Source: Bifidobacterium sp. UBA6881 (lineage in GTDB: Bacteria > Actinomycetota > Actinomycetes > Actinomycetales > Bifidobacteriaceae). From it: a DNA stretch of 6,770 nt. The stretch is from positions 46,063-52,832 of the forward strand of contig DKCF01000082.1 in NCBI GenBank assembly GCA_002451435.1. The letters are read 5' to 3'. Shown piece after piece: positions 1 through 6,627 of the stretch. Numbering within the stretch: position 1 is the first letter of the stretch; each line of letters starts with the position of its first letter. The notes beneath the pieces are model-generated. The model ran no database searches. It worked only from the letters and a program-made list of their open reading frames with translations, and was not told the DNA's origin. The position numbers and the translations under genes are program-made.

Positions 1-704
1 CCATCATGGGCGCGCTGGTCGGCGGATGGCCGGAAACCGGCATGGGCGACGACCTCACCATCCGGCTGACAGGACGAATCGACCGTCTGGAGCACCGTCT
101 GACCGCCGATGGCAAGAGCCAAGTGCGATTGATCGATTACAAAACCGGACAAGTGCCCGACAAATCGTTGCAATTCAGCGACCTGCAGCTGGTGTGCTAT
201 CAGCTCGGACTGGCCTTCCCCGAAACCGGACGGCCTCATGGCGGTCCCGACGGCTCGGCTCGGAACACGCGGATGCCCGACATCACGCAAAGCGCGTTGT
301 TCCATGTCATGCACCATTCCGCGCCGGCACCGCGCGGCACCCAGGGCGACGAGGCATACCACCAGCAGGCGCTGTTCTCCAACGGAAGCCTCAACACCGG
401 CGGTTTCGTGCGACGCGCCTATGTCACCTCGCTCGGCTCGGTGTTCCAGGACGGCCTCGACGACGCCGAAAAACCGCAGGAGGTCGGCGGGGAACACTGG
501 CTGCAGTTCCTTGGACTGCGATCCACGATGGCGGTATGGTCGCTGACGATGATCTCCCGCGTCTTCTACGCGGCGGCGGCCAGCCGCGCCGTGCGGATCA
601 CGGCGCGGCCCACGGCGGAGCATGTCGGCTACTGCCGGTGCAAAGACGTATGCCCGGCCTGCGCCGGCGAACTGAACACCGTGTTCGAAAGGAGAACGGC
701 ATGA
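1..704 (+). CDS. AdnA-like (AddAB-type) helicase-nuclease subunit, C-terminal part (5' partial)
   Basis: This is the 3' end of a gene that begins before the window; the frame is open from the first bases to the TGA at 702-704. It encodes the end of a RecB-family PD-(D/E)XK nuclease domain. The metal-binding Asp of the G-R-I-D segment is at 72-83, the catalytic I-D-Y-K-T-G motif (Asp at 135, Lys at 141) follows a short loop, and the Q-x3-Y motif (QLVCY) is at 186-200. The tail carries four cysteines in ten residues (CRCKDVCPAC, 633-662), where relatives bind an iron-sulfur cluster. In actinobacteria such a domain ends the first of two paired UvrD-like motor-nucleases that resect double-strand breaks. 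The next gene is that partner and overlaps this one by four bases (ATGA), so the two subunits are probably co-translated. The motor domain lies outside the window, so assignment to AdnA rests on the tail and gene order. A lone RecB-like nuclease is possible but less likely. Confidence -1.
   Translation, partial: IMGALVGGWPETGMGDDLTIRLTGRIDRLEHRLTADGKSQVRLIDYKTGQVPDKSLQFSDLQLVCYQLGLAFPETGRPHGGPDGSARNTRMPDITQSALFHVMHHSAPAPRGTQGDEAYHQQALFSNGSLNTGGFVRRAYVTSLGSVFQDGLDDAEKPQEVGGEHWLQFLGLRSTMAVWSLTMISRVFYAAAASRAVRITARPTAEHVGYCRCKDVCPACAGELNTVFERRTA
688..694 (+). promoter_or_regulatory. Ribosome binding site fixing the helicase start at 701
   Basis: AAAGGAG lies inside the end of the upstream gene, six bases before the ATG at 701. 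It decides the start: the same frame stays open back to position 26, but that stretch overlaps the nuclease gene and has no such site. Its position within the preceding coding region fits translational coupling. Confidence -1.
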
Positions 705-3700
705 GCGACAAGCCGAAATTCACCGACAGTCCCGAACAGGCGGCCGTCATCCAAGCCCCCTCCTATGAGGACGTGGTGGTCGTGGCCGGTGCCGGATCCG
801 GCAAAACCTACACGATGACCAGACGCATCATCACCCTGATCGGGCAGGGCGTTCCCGCGCAGAAGATCCTCGGCCTCACCTTCACGCGCAAGGCCGCGTC
901 CGAACTGCTGTCGCGAGTCTCGGCGGCCGTCGCCGCCAACCGTGGCGAAAACGCCGGAAAAACGCCGTCGGGCATGTTCCATAAACCGGAAATCGCCACA
1001 TATGATGCGTTCTTCCAAGGCATCGTGCGCCAATACGGTCTGCTTGTCGGATTCGACCAGAATACGCAGCCGTTGAGCGAGGCCGGGGCCATGCAGCTCA
1101 TCCACACCGTGCTCGACAGGCATATGGACGACGTCATGCGCATCGAGGGCGACGCGAAATTCAGCACCATCGCCAGCCGGGTGTTCGCCTTGTCCAATGC
1201 GATCTCCGGCGCGATGATCGGCGGGGACTGCACCGATTTCGACGAGGCCGTGCGACGCGTGCGCGACTGGGACGAGGCGTTCATCGCGCAGGTCGCCAAG
1301 GCGTTGGACGGCGAGGACGTCCCCGAAGACGAACCGAAGCCCAAGAAACCGAAGAACACGAAGAAGATGTCGGACGATGACCGCGAGGCGGAACGGAACC
1401 GGTATCGCGCCGAATGCCACCGACTCTGCGTGTACAAAGCCGGCCAACTGTCCGCGGTGGCACGAGAACGCGACATCCTGCTCGACCTCGTCGCCGACTA
1501 CCATGCGGAAAAACGCGCGTGCAACATGGCGGAATTCAGCGATTTCACCATCGCCGCGTTCCAGCTGGTCACCCGGTTCCCCTCAATCGGCGCCACCTAC
1601 CGCAGACGCTACTCGCATGTGCTGCTCGACGAATACCAAGACACCTCCACCACGCAGGCGGCGCTGCTGACCGCGCTGTTCCACGTGGACGCCACGCGAC
1701 GCAGCGCGGTGAACGCGGTCGGCGATCCCTTCCAATCCATCTACGCATGGCGCGGCGCCAGCCCGGGCGCGTTCCGCATGCTGCAGCATGATTTCGGCAT
1801 GGGCGCGACCGACAAGCCCTACGCGTTGACCGTGACGCGACGCAACTCGCGCATGGTGCTCGAAGCGGCCAACAACCTCACGAAACCATTGCGATTGCCC
1901 GCGCGCCGCCGAAGCAGCTCGCTGATGCGGGAAGTCGACGTGCCGGCGCTCGCCAACGTCGCCAACGCCCCCGAAGGCACGGTCGGCGTGCTCGCCTATC
2001 CGACGTTCGGGCAGGAGATCGACGCCGTCGTGCGATTCGCCAAACACGCGATCGCGCTGCACACGCCTTCCACGGACGACATCGAGCATGGCGCGAAGGA
2101 CCATCGTCCGCACGTGGCGGTGCTGTTTCGTTCCAAATCGAAGATGCCGCGATACGAGGACGCGCTTCAACGGGCCGGACTGACCACGCTGGTCGTCGGG
2201 CAGGCGGCGTTGCTGGAACGTCCGGAGGTGCGGGACATCTTCGCGCTGCTGCACGTGATCTGCGACCACACCGACAGCGCCGCGCTGATGCGTCTGCTCG
2301 CCACACCGCGATTCGCGGTGGATTCCGACGACCTGCAGGCGCTCGCCGGCGTCGCGGAGTCGGTGAACACGGCATACCGGTACCGCGCGCTGGTGTCCGC
2401 CGGCATCATCGCGCCGGAAGGCTCCGCGGAAGGCGAGACGGCCGACTCCGGGGAAAGGCATGATGCGGAAGCGGAATCCGGGCGGTTGGACGAATCGCGC
2501 ATCCGCGCCATGGTGCGCGAATACCGCGACCAGGTTCCCAACGCGGTGTTCCTCATCGACGTGATGCTGCGCGACGATCTGCCGAAACTCATCGAAAACC
2601 GGCTCAGCGGGAACGGGGCGCGGGCGGTGCTGCGCGCGGCCGCGATGCTGCGCCAGGTGCGGCAGGTGGTCGGTCATCCGTTGCCGGAAGCGGTCCATGC
2701 CGCCATCGGCGCGTTGAACCTCGACATCGACATGGTGCTTGCCGACCGTATGCGTCGCATGCAGGACGGCGGCGCGGCCGACGGCGCGCACGCTGCACGC
2801 CGCGAGGAAGCGGACGATGCCGCGCCGCTGCCCGTCGAACACGCGACGCTGGCCAAATCGCCGTTGGATGCGGTGATGAAACTCGTCGACACCTACATGC
2901 AGGAGATCGCCACGCAAGGCACGCCAAGCCTGCGTGCGTTCGTCTCCTGGGTGGATTCGCTTCGCGACGCCTCCGACGACAACGCCGCGGTTCCGGACAC
3001 GCCCGTCGACGTGGTGCTGATGACCGTCCACCAGTCGAAGGGCCTTGAATGGGACGCCGTCGCCGTGGTCGGCATGGAGGACGGCACATTTCCGTCGAAC
3101 CAAGGCGACCATCTGAGCATCAAGGTGGACGAGGGTCATCTGAACGGCATGCGTGACGGCGAATGGGTGCCGCCCGAATACTTCGAAACGGCGAAGACCT
3201 GGTTGTCGGACCCCGCCGCGGTGCCGGTGCCGGTGCGCGTCGACGCCGACATTCTGCCGCGGTTCCCGCATGACGCGCCGATCGGCGGGGACCCGTTGGA
3301 GGCGCTTGACGGATTGGACGACGCCGAAATCATCGACGACGAGGTGTTCGGCACGTTGCGCTCGCTGCCCGTCGACGACATGGACGGCGTCGATCCGGCA
3401 AGCCTGTATCTGACGCAAAGCGAGGAATACGGGCGCCGGCTGCACGCGGACGAACGGCGATTGGCCTACGTGGCATTGACGCGCGCCCGCAGCGAGGCGC
3501 TGCTCGTCTACAGCGAGACCAATGAGGAAAGCCGCGACCCGCGTGCGTTGGAATCGCGCAGGACCGTGCGGAAAAGCAAACCGTCGAACTTCTGGCAGGA
3601 GGTGTTCGATTCGATGAACGGCATCGTCACCGCGGCGCGGGAACCAGGCAACCTTCGCCAGGATCCGGCATCCGGCGGCGACGCGCATCCGGACACCCTG

Positions 3701-4807
3701 CATTCGATCGGCGCTCCGCTTCCGGAAGGCTATTTCGTGGGCGAACACGCCCAGGATTTCGAGGACGCCGTGGTCGGCGACGCGTGGAACGCGCCGCTCG
3801 AACCGTTGTCGGAGCAGCGGTTCCTGCCCTGGCCATGCGGATTGACCGAAACGACGTCGGATCTGCTGCGTTCCGCCGCACGGCAGGTACGCGACGCCCT
3901 GCGGAACATGCGGGGCGACGATGCCGGCAAACCTTTTGATGGTGAGCCTTGTGATGACGCGAAGCACTCCGATAGCGAACTGCCGGAAGACAAGTCGCTG
4001 CTTCTGCGCGCCCGATTGCTGGCCGATGACGAGAACCTGATGCCAAGCGCGGCGGATGCCGGTTCGCGCGACGCCTTCGATGACGCGGTGCGGGCCAAAG
4101 GCGAACGAATCCTCGCCATGGGCCGGCAGAACGTCACCTCGTTGCAAGCGCGCGCCGGCGCGATGAGCGAGCGAAGCGCGCGCGAATACTGGAGGGGACT
4201 GGTGCGGCCCATCCCGCGCGTGGCCTCGCCGTCGGCGCAGCTCGGCACGCGATTCCACGCATGGGCGGAACGATTCGTCATGGCGGACGCGGACGGCATT
4301 GAGTCCGGCGCGTACGATTCCCGTGCCGAACTGGTCGAACAGCTCGCATCGACGCAGGCCGGGTCGCCGGACGAGAGGAAAATCGCCGCATGGCAGCGAC
4401 GGCTCGTCTCCTCGAAATGGGCATCGCGTCGGCCGGCCTGGGCGGAGCGGCAGCTCGTCGTCGACATGCCGGAACTCGGCACCATCGTCAACGGCAAACT
4501 CGATGCGGTGTTCGTCGGCGGCATCGACGCGGCCGATCCGACGAAACGCTACACCGTGGTCGATTGGAAAACAGGCGGAAAACCGCGCAAACCCGAGGAA
4601 ATCAAGGAGAAGCTCGCGCAGCTCGACCTGTACCGGCTGCTGCTGTCGACCATGGAAGGCGTGCCGTTGGACGCTATCGACGCCTGCCTCTACTATCTGA
4701 GTGAGTCGAAAGAGACCGATCGGGAGCTCGACGCCCTCGATAAGACCAAAGAAGAGATCCTTGCCGAGTTGAGCTACGGAATTCCGCAGCAATCCGACAA
4801 CGATTAA
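701..4807 (+). CDS. AdnB-like UvrD/RecB-family ATP-dependent DNA helicase-nuclease (1368 aa)
   Basis: Complete second subunit of a predicted AdnAB/AddAB-type machine that unwinds and trims DNA double-strand ends for recombination. All superfamily 1 motor motifs are visible: Q motif around Q13, Walker A AGAGSGKT (29-36), motif Ia LTFTRKAASEL (59-69), Walker B LLDEYQDT (308-315), motif III GDPFQSIYAWRGA (341-353), motif IV around TRRNSR (379-384), motif V TVHQSKGLEWD (775-785) and motif VI ERRLAYVALTRAR (918-930). The C-terminal RecB-type nuclease is intact: H1186 (GTRFHAWAE), D1268 (GKLDAVF), D1288 and K1290 (VVDWKTG), Q1307 and Y1311 (QLDLY). The segment around 845-870, between motifs V and VI, resembles the conserved W-L-x-D-P...LP stretch of the downstream actinobacterial subunit. 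No C-terminal cysteine cluster is present. At 1368 residues it is longer than mycobacterial AdnB (about 1100, from memory). The excess includes a Lys-rich stretch near 205-230 and acidic low-complexity stretches near 570-600, 690-715 and 1077-1095. It starts at ATG 701, overlapping the previous stop. Confidence -1.
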   Translation: MSDKPKFTDSPEQAAVIQAPSYEDVVVVAGAGSGKTYTMTRRIITLIGQGVPAQKILGLTFTRKAASELLSRVSAAVAANRGENAGKTPSGMFHKPEIATYDAFFQGIVRQYGLLVGFDQNTQPLSEAGAMQLIHTVLDRHMDDVMRIEGDAKFSTIASRVFALSNAISGAMIGGDCTDFDEAVRRVRDWDEAFIAQVAKALDGEDVPEDEPKPKKPKNTKKMSDDDREAERNRYRAECHRLCVYKAGQLSAVARERDILLDLVADYHAEKRACNMAEFSDFTIAAFQLVTRFPSIGATYRRRYSHVLLDEYQDTSTTQAALLTALFHVDATRRSAVNAVGDPFQSIYAWRGASPGAFRMLQHDFGMGATDKPYALTVTRRNSRMVLEAANNLTKPLRLPARRRSSSLMREVDVPALANVANAPEGTVGVLAYPTFGQEIDAVVRFAKHAIALHTPSTDDIEHGAKDHRPHVAVLFRSKSKMPRYEDALQRAGLTTLVVGQAALLERPEVRDIFALLHVICDHTDSAALMRLLATPRFAVDSDDLQALAGVAESVNTAYRYRALVSAGIIAPEGSAEGETADSGERHDAEAESGRLDESRIRAMVREYRDQVPNAVFLIDVMLRDDLPKLIENRLSGNGARAVLRAAAMLRQVRQVVGHPLPEAVHAAIGALNLDIDMVLADRMRRMQDGGAADGAHAARREEADDAAPLPVEHATLAKSPLDAVMKLVDTYMQEIATQGTPSLRAFVSWVDSLRDASDDNAAVPDTPVDVVLMTVHQSKGLEWDAVAVVGMEDGTFPSNQGDHLSIKVDEGHLNGMRDGEWVPPEYFETAKTWLSDPAAVPVPVRVDADILPRFPHDAPIGGDPLEALDGLDDAEIIDDEVFGTLRSLPVDDMDGVDPASLYLTQSEEYGRRLHADERRLAYVALTRARSEALLVYSETNEESRDPRALESRRTVRKSKPSNFWQEVFDSMNGIVTAAREPGNLRQDPASGGDAHPDTLHSIGAPLPEGYFVGEHAQDFEDAVVGDAWNAPLEPLSEQRFLPWPCGLTETTSDLLRSAARQVRDALRNMRGDDAGKPFDGEPCDDAKHSDSELPEDKSLLLRARLLADDENLMPSAADAGSRDAFDDAVRAKGERILAMGRQNVTSLQARAGAMSERSAREYWRGLVRPIPRVASPSAQLGTRFHAWAERFVMADADGIESGAYDSRAELVEQLASTQAGSPDERKIAAWQRRLVSSKWASRRPAWAERQLVVDMPELGTIVNGKLDAVFVGGIDAADPTKRYTVVDWKTGGKPRKPEEIKEKLAQLDLYRLLLSTMEGVPLDAIDACLYYLSESKETDRELDALDKTKEEILAELSYGIPQQSDND

Positions 4808-4865
4808 TGCCGGTGTGCCAATGATGTGAAGCCGCGGCCGATGGCCGAATGCGGCGCTCGCCGGT

Positions 4866-4895
4866 CCGTCCGCGGGGAAAACGCGCCGCGGACGG
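4866..4895 (+). terminator. Perfect 10-bp GC-rich hairpin downstream of the helicase gene
   Basis: CCGTCCGCGG (4866-4875) is exactly reverse-complementary to CCGCGGACGG (4886-4895), with a 10-base loop. It begins 59 bases after the helicase TAA. No T-run follows, so it is not a classical intrinsic terminator; it could slow transcription, protect the 3' end or be a protein site. Its 3' arm shares three bases with the next hairpin. Confidence -1.
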
Positions 4896-4913
4896 CGTTG
4901 CGGAGGAACGCCG
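4893..4913 (+). other. Second hairpin overlapping the first
   Basis: CGGCGTT (4893-4899) pairs perfectly with AACGCCG (4907-4913) around a 7-base loop. Because 4893-4895 also belong to the preceding stem, the two structures compete at their junction. No T-run follows. The role is unknown; it may be chance in GC-rich DNA. Confidence -1.
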
Positions 4914-4926
4914 CTACCCTCGTGCA

Positions 4927-4950
4927 GCATGTGTGGGCGGGCGCACATGC
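4927..4950 (+). promoter_or_regulatory. Inverted repeat in the transporter leader
   Basis: GCATGTG (4927-4933) and CACATGC (4944-4950) are perfect inverted repeats separated by 10 bases. In RNA the stem would extend to nine pairs (one G-U) around a 6-base loop. It lies 17 bases before the transporter ribosome binding site. It could be an operator for a dimeric repressor or a leader hairpin. A weak TACCCT (4915-4920, sharing the TA...T of a -10 box) would start transcripts about where the repeat begins, but I see no good -35 partner, so no promoter is claimed. Confidence -1.
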
Positions 4951-4967
4951 CGGACGCAACGAAAGTT

Positions 4968-4973
4968 AAGGAG
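4968..4973 (+). promoter_or_regulatory. Ribosome binding site of the transporter gene
   Basis: AAGGAG lies nine bases before the ATG at 4983. It selects that start over in-frame ATGs at 4929 and 4947, which lack a comparable site and lie in the inverted repeat. Confidence -1.
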
Positions 4974-4982
4974 CGATACATC

Positions 4983-6344
4983 ATGGCTGCGAACGACGCA
5001 ACCACAGTTTCCGACGCAGGCCGCTCGCCGTATGCGGCGCTGTTCCGCATTCCGGGTGCCAAGGCGTTCTGTTTCTCCGGCGCGTTCGCCAGACTGCCGA
5101 TGTCGATGATGGGACTCGGCATCACCCTGGCGCTGAATTACCTGTACGACAACTGGACGATCGCCGGCGTGATGAGCGCGGCGTACGTGTTCTCCGCCGC
5201 GGTGGTCACGCCGTTCTATGCACGGCTGTTCGACCGCTTCGGGCAGCGCGGCGTCGGTGCGAAGGTGCTGGCGGTGCAGGTCGTCGCCATGTTGGGATTC
5301 GCCTTCGCGGCCCTGCTGCGCGTCCCCATCCCGCTGTTGTTCGTGCTGGCCGTGGCCATGGGGTTCACGCAGTTCTCGTTCGGCGCGCTCGTGCGCACCC
5401 GCTGGGCGTACGTGCTTGACCGCGCGGGCAGGGGAGCGTTGCTCGACACCGCGTACGCGCTGGAATCCGCCATCGACGAGATCGTGTTCATCTTCGGGCC
5501 GATTCTCGCGGCGTTCCTGGCGGCCTCCGTCCATCCCGTCTCCCAATTGTTCGTGCCGACCATCGCCTGCGGTCTTGGCGGTGCCGTGTTCTTCGCGTTG
5601 CGCGACACGCAGCCGCCCGCATTGCATGCGGTCGAAGTCGATGCCGCGCATGGAGATGACGGACCGCGGCTGGCGCATGGCGTGGCCTTGGATGAAGACG
5701 CGGAGCGTGCCGCCGCGCATACGAGATTCAGCCTGCGTCGACTGAAAACGGACGGCGCCCGGAGCAGGCGGAGCGTGCTGACCTACGCCGGCGTGATTCC
5801 GCTGATCATCGTGTTCATCGTGTTCAACATGAGCTTCACCGCGTTCGATACCTCCATGACCGCCGTCATGAAGGCGTTGCACCTCGAATCGGTGCTGGGC
5901 GTGCAGCTGGCGATGATCGCGCTCGGCTCGTGCATCGGCGCGCTGATTTTCGGCTCGCACGAACTCAAGGGATCGCGTTGGCTCCATATGGTCGTGTTCC
6001 TCGTGCTGATGACCATCGGATTCTTCATCGTCCACCTGTGCCAAGGCAGCCTCATCGTGATGGGCGTATTCGAAATCCTGACCGGCCTGACCATCTCGCC
6101 GGTGTTCGCGTCGGGCAATCTCGCGGTCAAGGAGACCGTGCCTGAGGAATCGTTGACCGAAGGATTGTCTTGGGTGAGCACCGCGGGAACCGTGGGCGCA
6201 TCCTTCGGTTCCATGCTCGCCGGCATCGTGCTCGACCACGCCGGCACCGGAGTCGGCCTGATGCTGCCTTGGATCTGCGTGCTCTGCTCGGTTCCGTTCG
6301 CATTGCTTGGCTGGATGGTGACCGGACGCGCGGCGCGCCGTTGA
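4983..6344 (+). CDS. Major facilitator superfamily transporter, substrate unknown (453 aa)
   Basis: Predicted 12-helix cytoplasmic membrane permease of the major facilitator superfamily. Hydrophobic stretches lie at about 29-50, 60-80, 92-111, 116-137, 163-182, 189-206, 267-287, 305-324, 333-352, 355-375, 397-415 and 424-446. The loop between helices 2 and 3 has the superfamily signature in the form YARLFDRFGQRG (79-90). Helix 5 has a striking acidic face, L-E-S-A-I-D-E (160-166), followed by FIFGP; such a segment recurs in a group of actinobacterial permeases I recognise only generally. A hydrophilic, Asp- and His-containing linker at about 207-265 joins the two six-helix halves. There is no signal peptide; the first 25 residues are soluble. 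ATG 4983 was chosen for its AAGGAG. The gene stands alone between two spacers, so context does not reveal the substrate; a drug or metabolite exporter is a guess from the family. The stop is TGA, followed by C. Confidence -1.
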   Translation: MAANDATTVSDAGRSPYAALFRIPGAKAFCFSGAFARLPMSMMGLGITLALNYLYDNWTIAGVMSAAYVFSAAVVTPFYARLFDRFGQRGVGAKVLAVQVVAMLGFAFAALLRVPIPLLFVLAVAMGFTQFSFGALVRTRWAYVLDRAGRGALLDTAYALESAIDEIVFIFGPILAAFLAASVHPVSQLFVPTIACGLGGAVFFALRDTQPPALHAVEVDAAHGDDGPRLAHGVALDEDAERAAAHTRFSLRRLKTDGARSRRSVLTYAGVIPLIIVFIVFNMSFTAFDTSMTAVMKALHLESVLGVQLAMIALGSCIGALIFGSHELKGSRWLHMVVFLVLMTIGFFIVHLCQGSLIVMGVFEILTGLTISPVFASGNLAVKETVPEESLTEGLSWVSTAGTVGASFGSMLAGIVLDHAGTGVGLMLPWICVLCSVPFALLGWMVTGRAARR

Positions 6345-6389
6345 CGGAGCGGAATGACTGGCACGCCGTTGACGGAACGGATGCCTGGC
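6336..6389 (+). repeat. Imperfect tandem duplication across the transporter stop codon
   Basis: Two copies of about 27 bases lie in tandem with a 28-base period: copy 1 at 6336-6362 and copy 2 at 6364-6389. Both begin with CGCCGTTGACGGA and end with CTGGC. By eye, 24 positions agree, with two substitutions and one single-base gap. Copy 1 holds the last Arg codons and the stop of the transporter gene, so copy 2 looks like a duplicated gene end. Confidence -1.
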
Positions 6390-6397
6390 GTTCCGTC
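6371..6397 (+). terminator. Hairpin downstream of the transporter gene
   Basis: GACGGAACG (6371-6379) pairs perfectly with CGTTCCGTC (6389-6397) around a 9-base loop, starting 27 bases after the transporter stop. It is placed like a terminator but has no T-run after it. A competing short stem is possible within the second repeat copy (CCGTT 6366-6370 with AACGG 6376-6380). Confidence -1.
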
Positions 6398-6424
6398 GTG
6401 GACCAAGGTTGTTGACAGGGTGCG

Positions 6425-6454
6425 TGCCGATGACTGTGACGTGCGGTCACGGCA
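6425..6454 (+). other. Two-part inverted repeat in the transporter-dapB spacer
   Basis: GTGAC (6436-6440) and GTCAC (6446-6450) form a perfect dyad with a 5-base centre, flanked by TGCC (6425-6428) and GGCA (6451-6454). As RNA this gives a nine-pair stem interrupted by a 7-base bulge on the 5' side. TTGACA at 6412-6417 is a perfect -35 hexamer, and 17 bases later TGTGAC (6435-6440) is a weak -10 overlapping the dyad. An operator over a weak promoter is possible but unproven. Confidence -1.
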
Positions 6455-6474
6455 TGACGTATGACGATGACGCG

Positions 6475-6498
6475 CCGCGCATGATGCTCGGGGCGCGG
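6475..6498 (+). other. Short GC-rich inverted repeat
   Basis: CCGCGC (6475-6480) and GCGCGG (6493-6498) are perfect inverted repeats with a 12-base loop. This is weak evidence of function in GC-rich DNA. The rest of the 283-base spacer holds no gene that I can support. Confidence -1.
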
Positions 6499-6516
6499 TG
6501 CTGATGGCATGTCTGC

Positions 6517-6545
6517 TTGATGGCGGGAACATGGTCTGATATGCC
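6517..6545 (+). promoter_or_regulatory. Candidate dapB promoter
   Basis: TTGATG (6517-6522, four of six -35 bases) is followed after 17 bases by TATGCC (6540-6545, three of six -10 bases). A TG one base before the -10 (6537-6538) gives an extended -10 form. Transcription would start near 6552, leaving a leader of about 75 bases before dapB. This is the best match in the spacer by eye. TTTACA at 6563-6568 lacks a good -10. Confidence -1.
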
Positions 6546-6579
6546 GCGCGTCAAAGCGTCTCTTTACATTCGTAGATGG

Positions 6580-6598
6580 GCACGTAGCGAATACGTGC
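6580..6598 (+). promoter_or_regulatory. Perfect palindrome upstream of dapB (possible operator or leader hairpin)
   Basis: GCACGTA (6580-6586) and TACGTGC (6592-6598) are perfect 7-base arms around GCGAA. The centre lies about 39 bases before the dapB start, and the palindrome ends 18 bases before its ribosome binding site. The size and symmetry suit a dimeric DNA-binding repressor. In RNA it would be a 7-pair hairpin with a 5-base loop. No known regulator is recognised. Confidence -1.
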
Positions 6599-6616
6599 GG
6601 AACATCAGACTTTTCC

Positions 6617-6622
6617 AAGGAG
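6617..6622 (+). promoter_or_regulatory. Ribosome binding site of dapB
   Basis: AAGGAG lies five bases before the ATG at 6628 and fixes that start. The Rossmann glycine motif begins a few codons later, as expected for DapB. Confidence -1.
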
Positions 6623-6627
6623 CTGCA

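Noticed and set aside
26..700. N-terminal extension of the helicase frame by 225 codons
   Set aside because: It overlaps the nuclease gene, is Arg-rich and lacks family features, whereas ATG 701 has AAAGGAG six bases before it and the Q motif follows at once.
4929..4982. Earlier in-frame starts (4929, 4947) for the transporter
   Set aside because: Neither has a convincing ribosome binding site, both lie in the inverted repeat, and ATG 4983 has AAGGAG at nine bases.
1583..5125. Stop-free antisense frame of 1180 codons over the helicase gene
   Set aside because: It is codon-aligned with the sense gene, so it stays open simply because TTA, CTA and TCA codons are absent after the TCA at 1583-1585. 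Its Arg/His-rich product resembles no protein, and the sense strand encodes clear helicase and nuclease motifs.
4914..6239. Stop-free antisense frame of 441 codons over the transporter gene
   Set aside because: Same cause: it is codon-aligned with the transporter and reflects codon choice. Its product is hydrophilic and His/Glu-rich with no domain.
6345..6627. Lysine riboswitch before dapB
   Set aside because: I looked for the conserved purine-rich start of the L box (AGAGG-type) and its multi-stem layout and did not find them; only simple dyads are visible.
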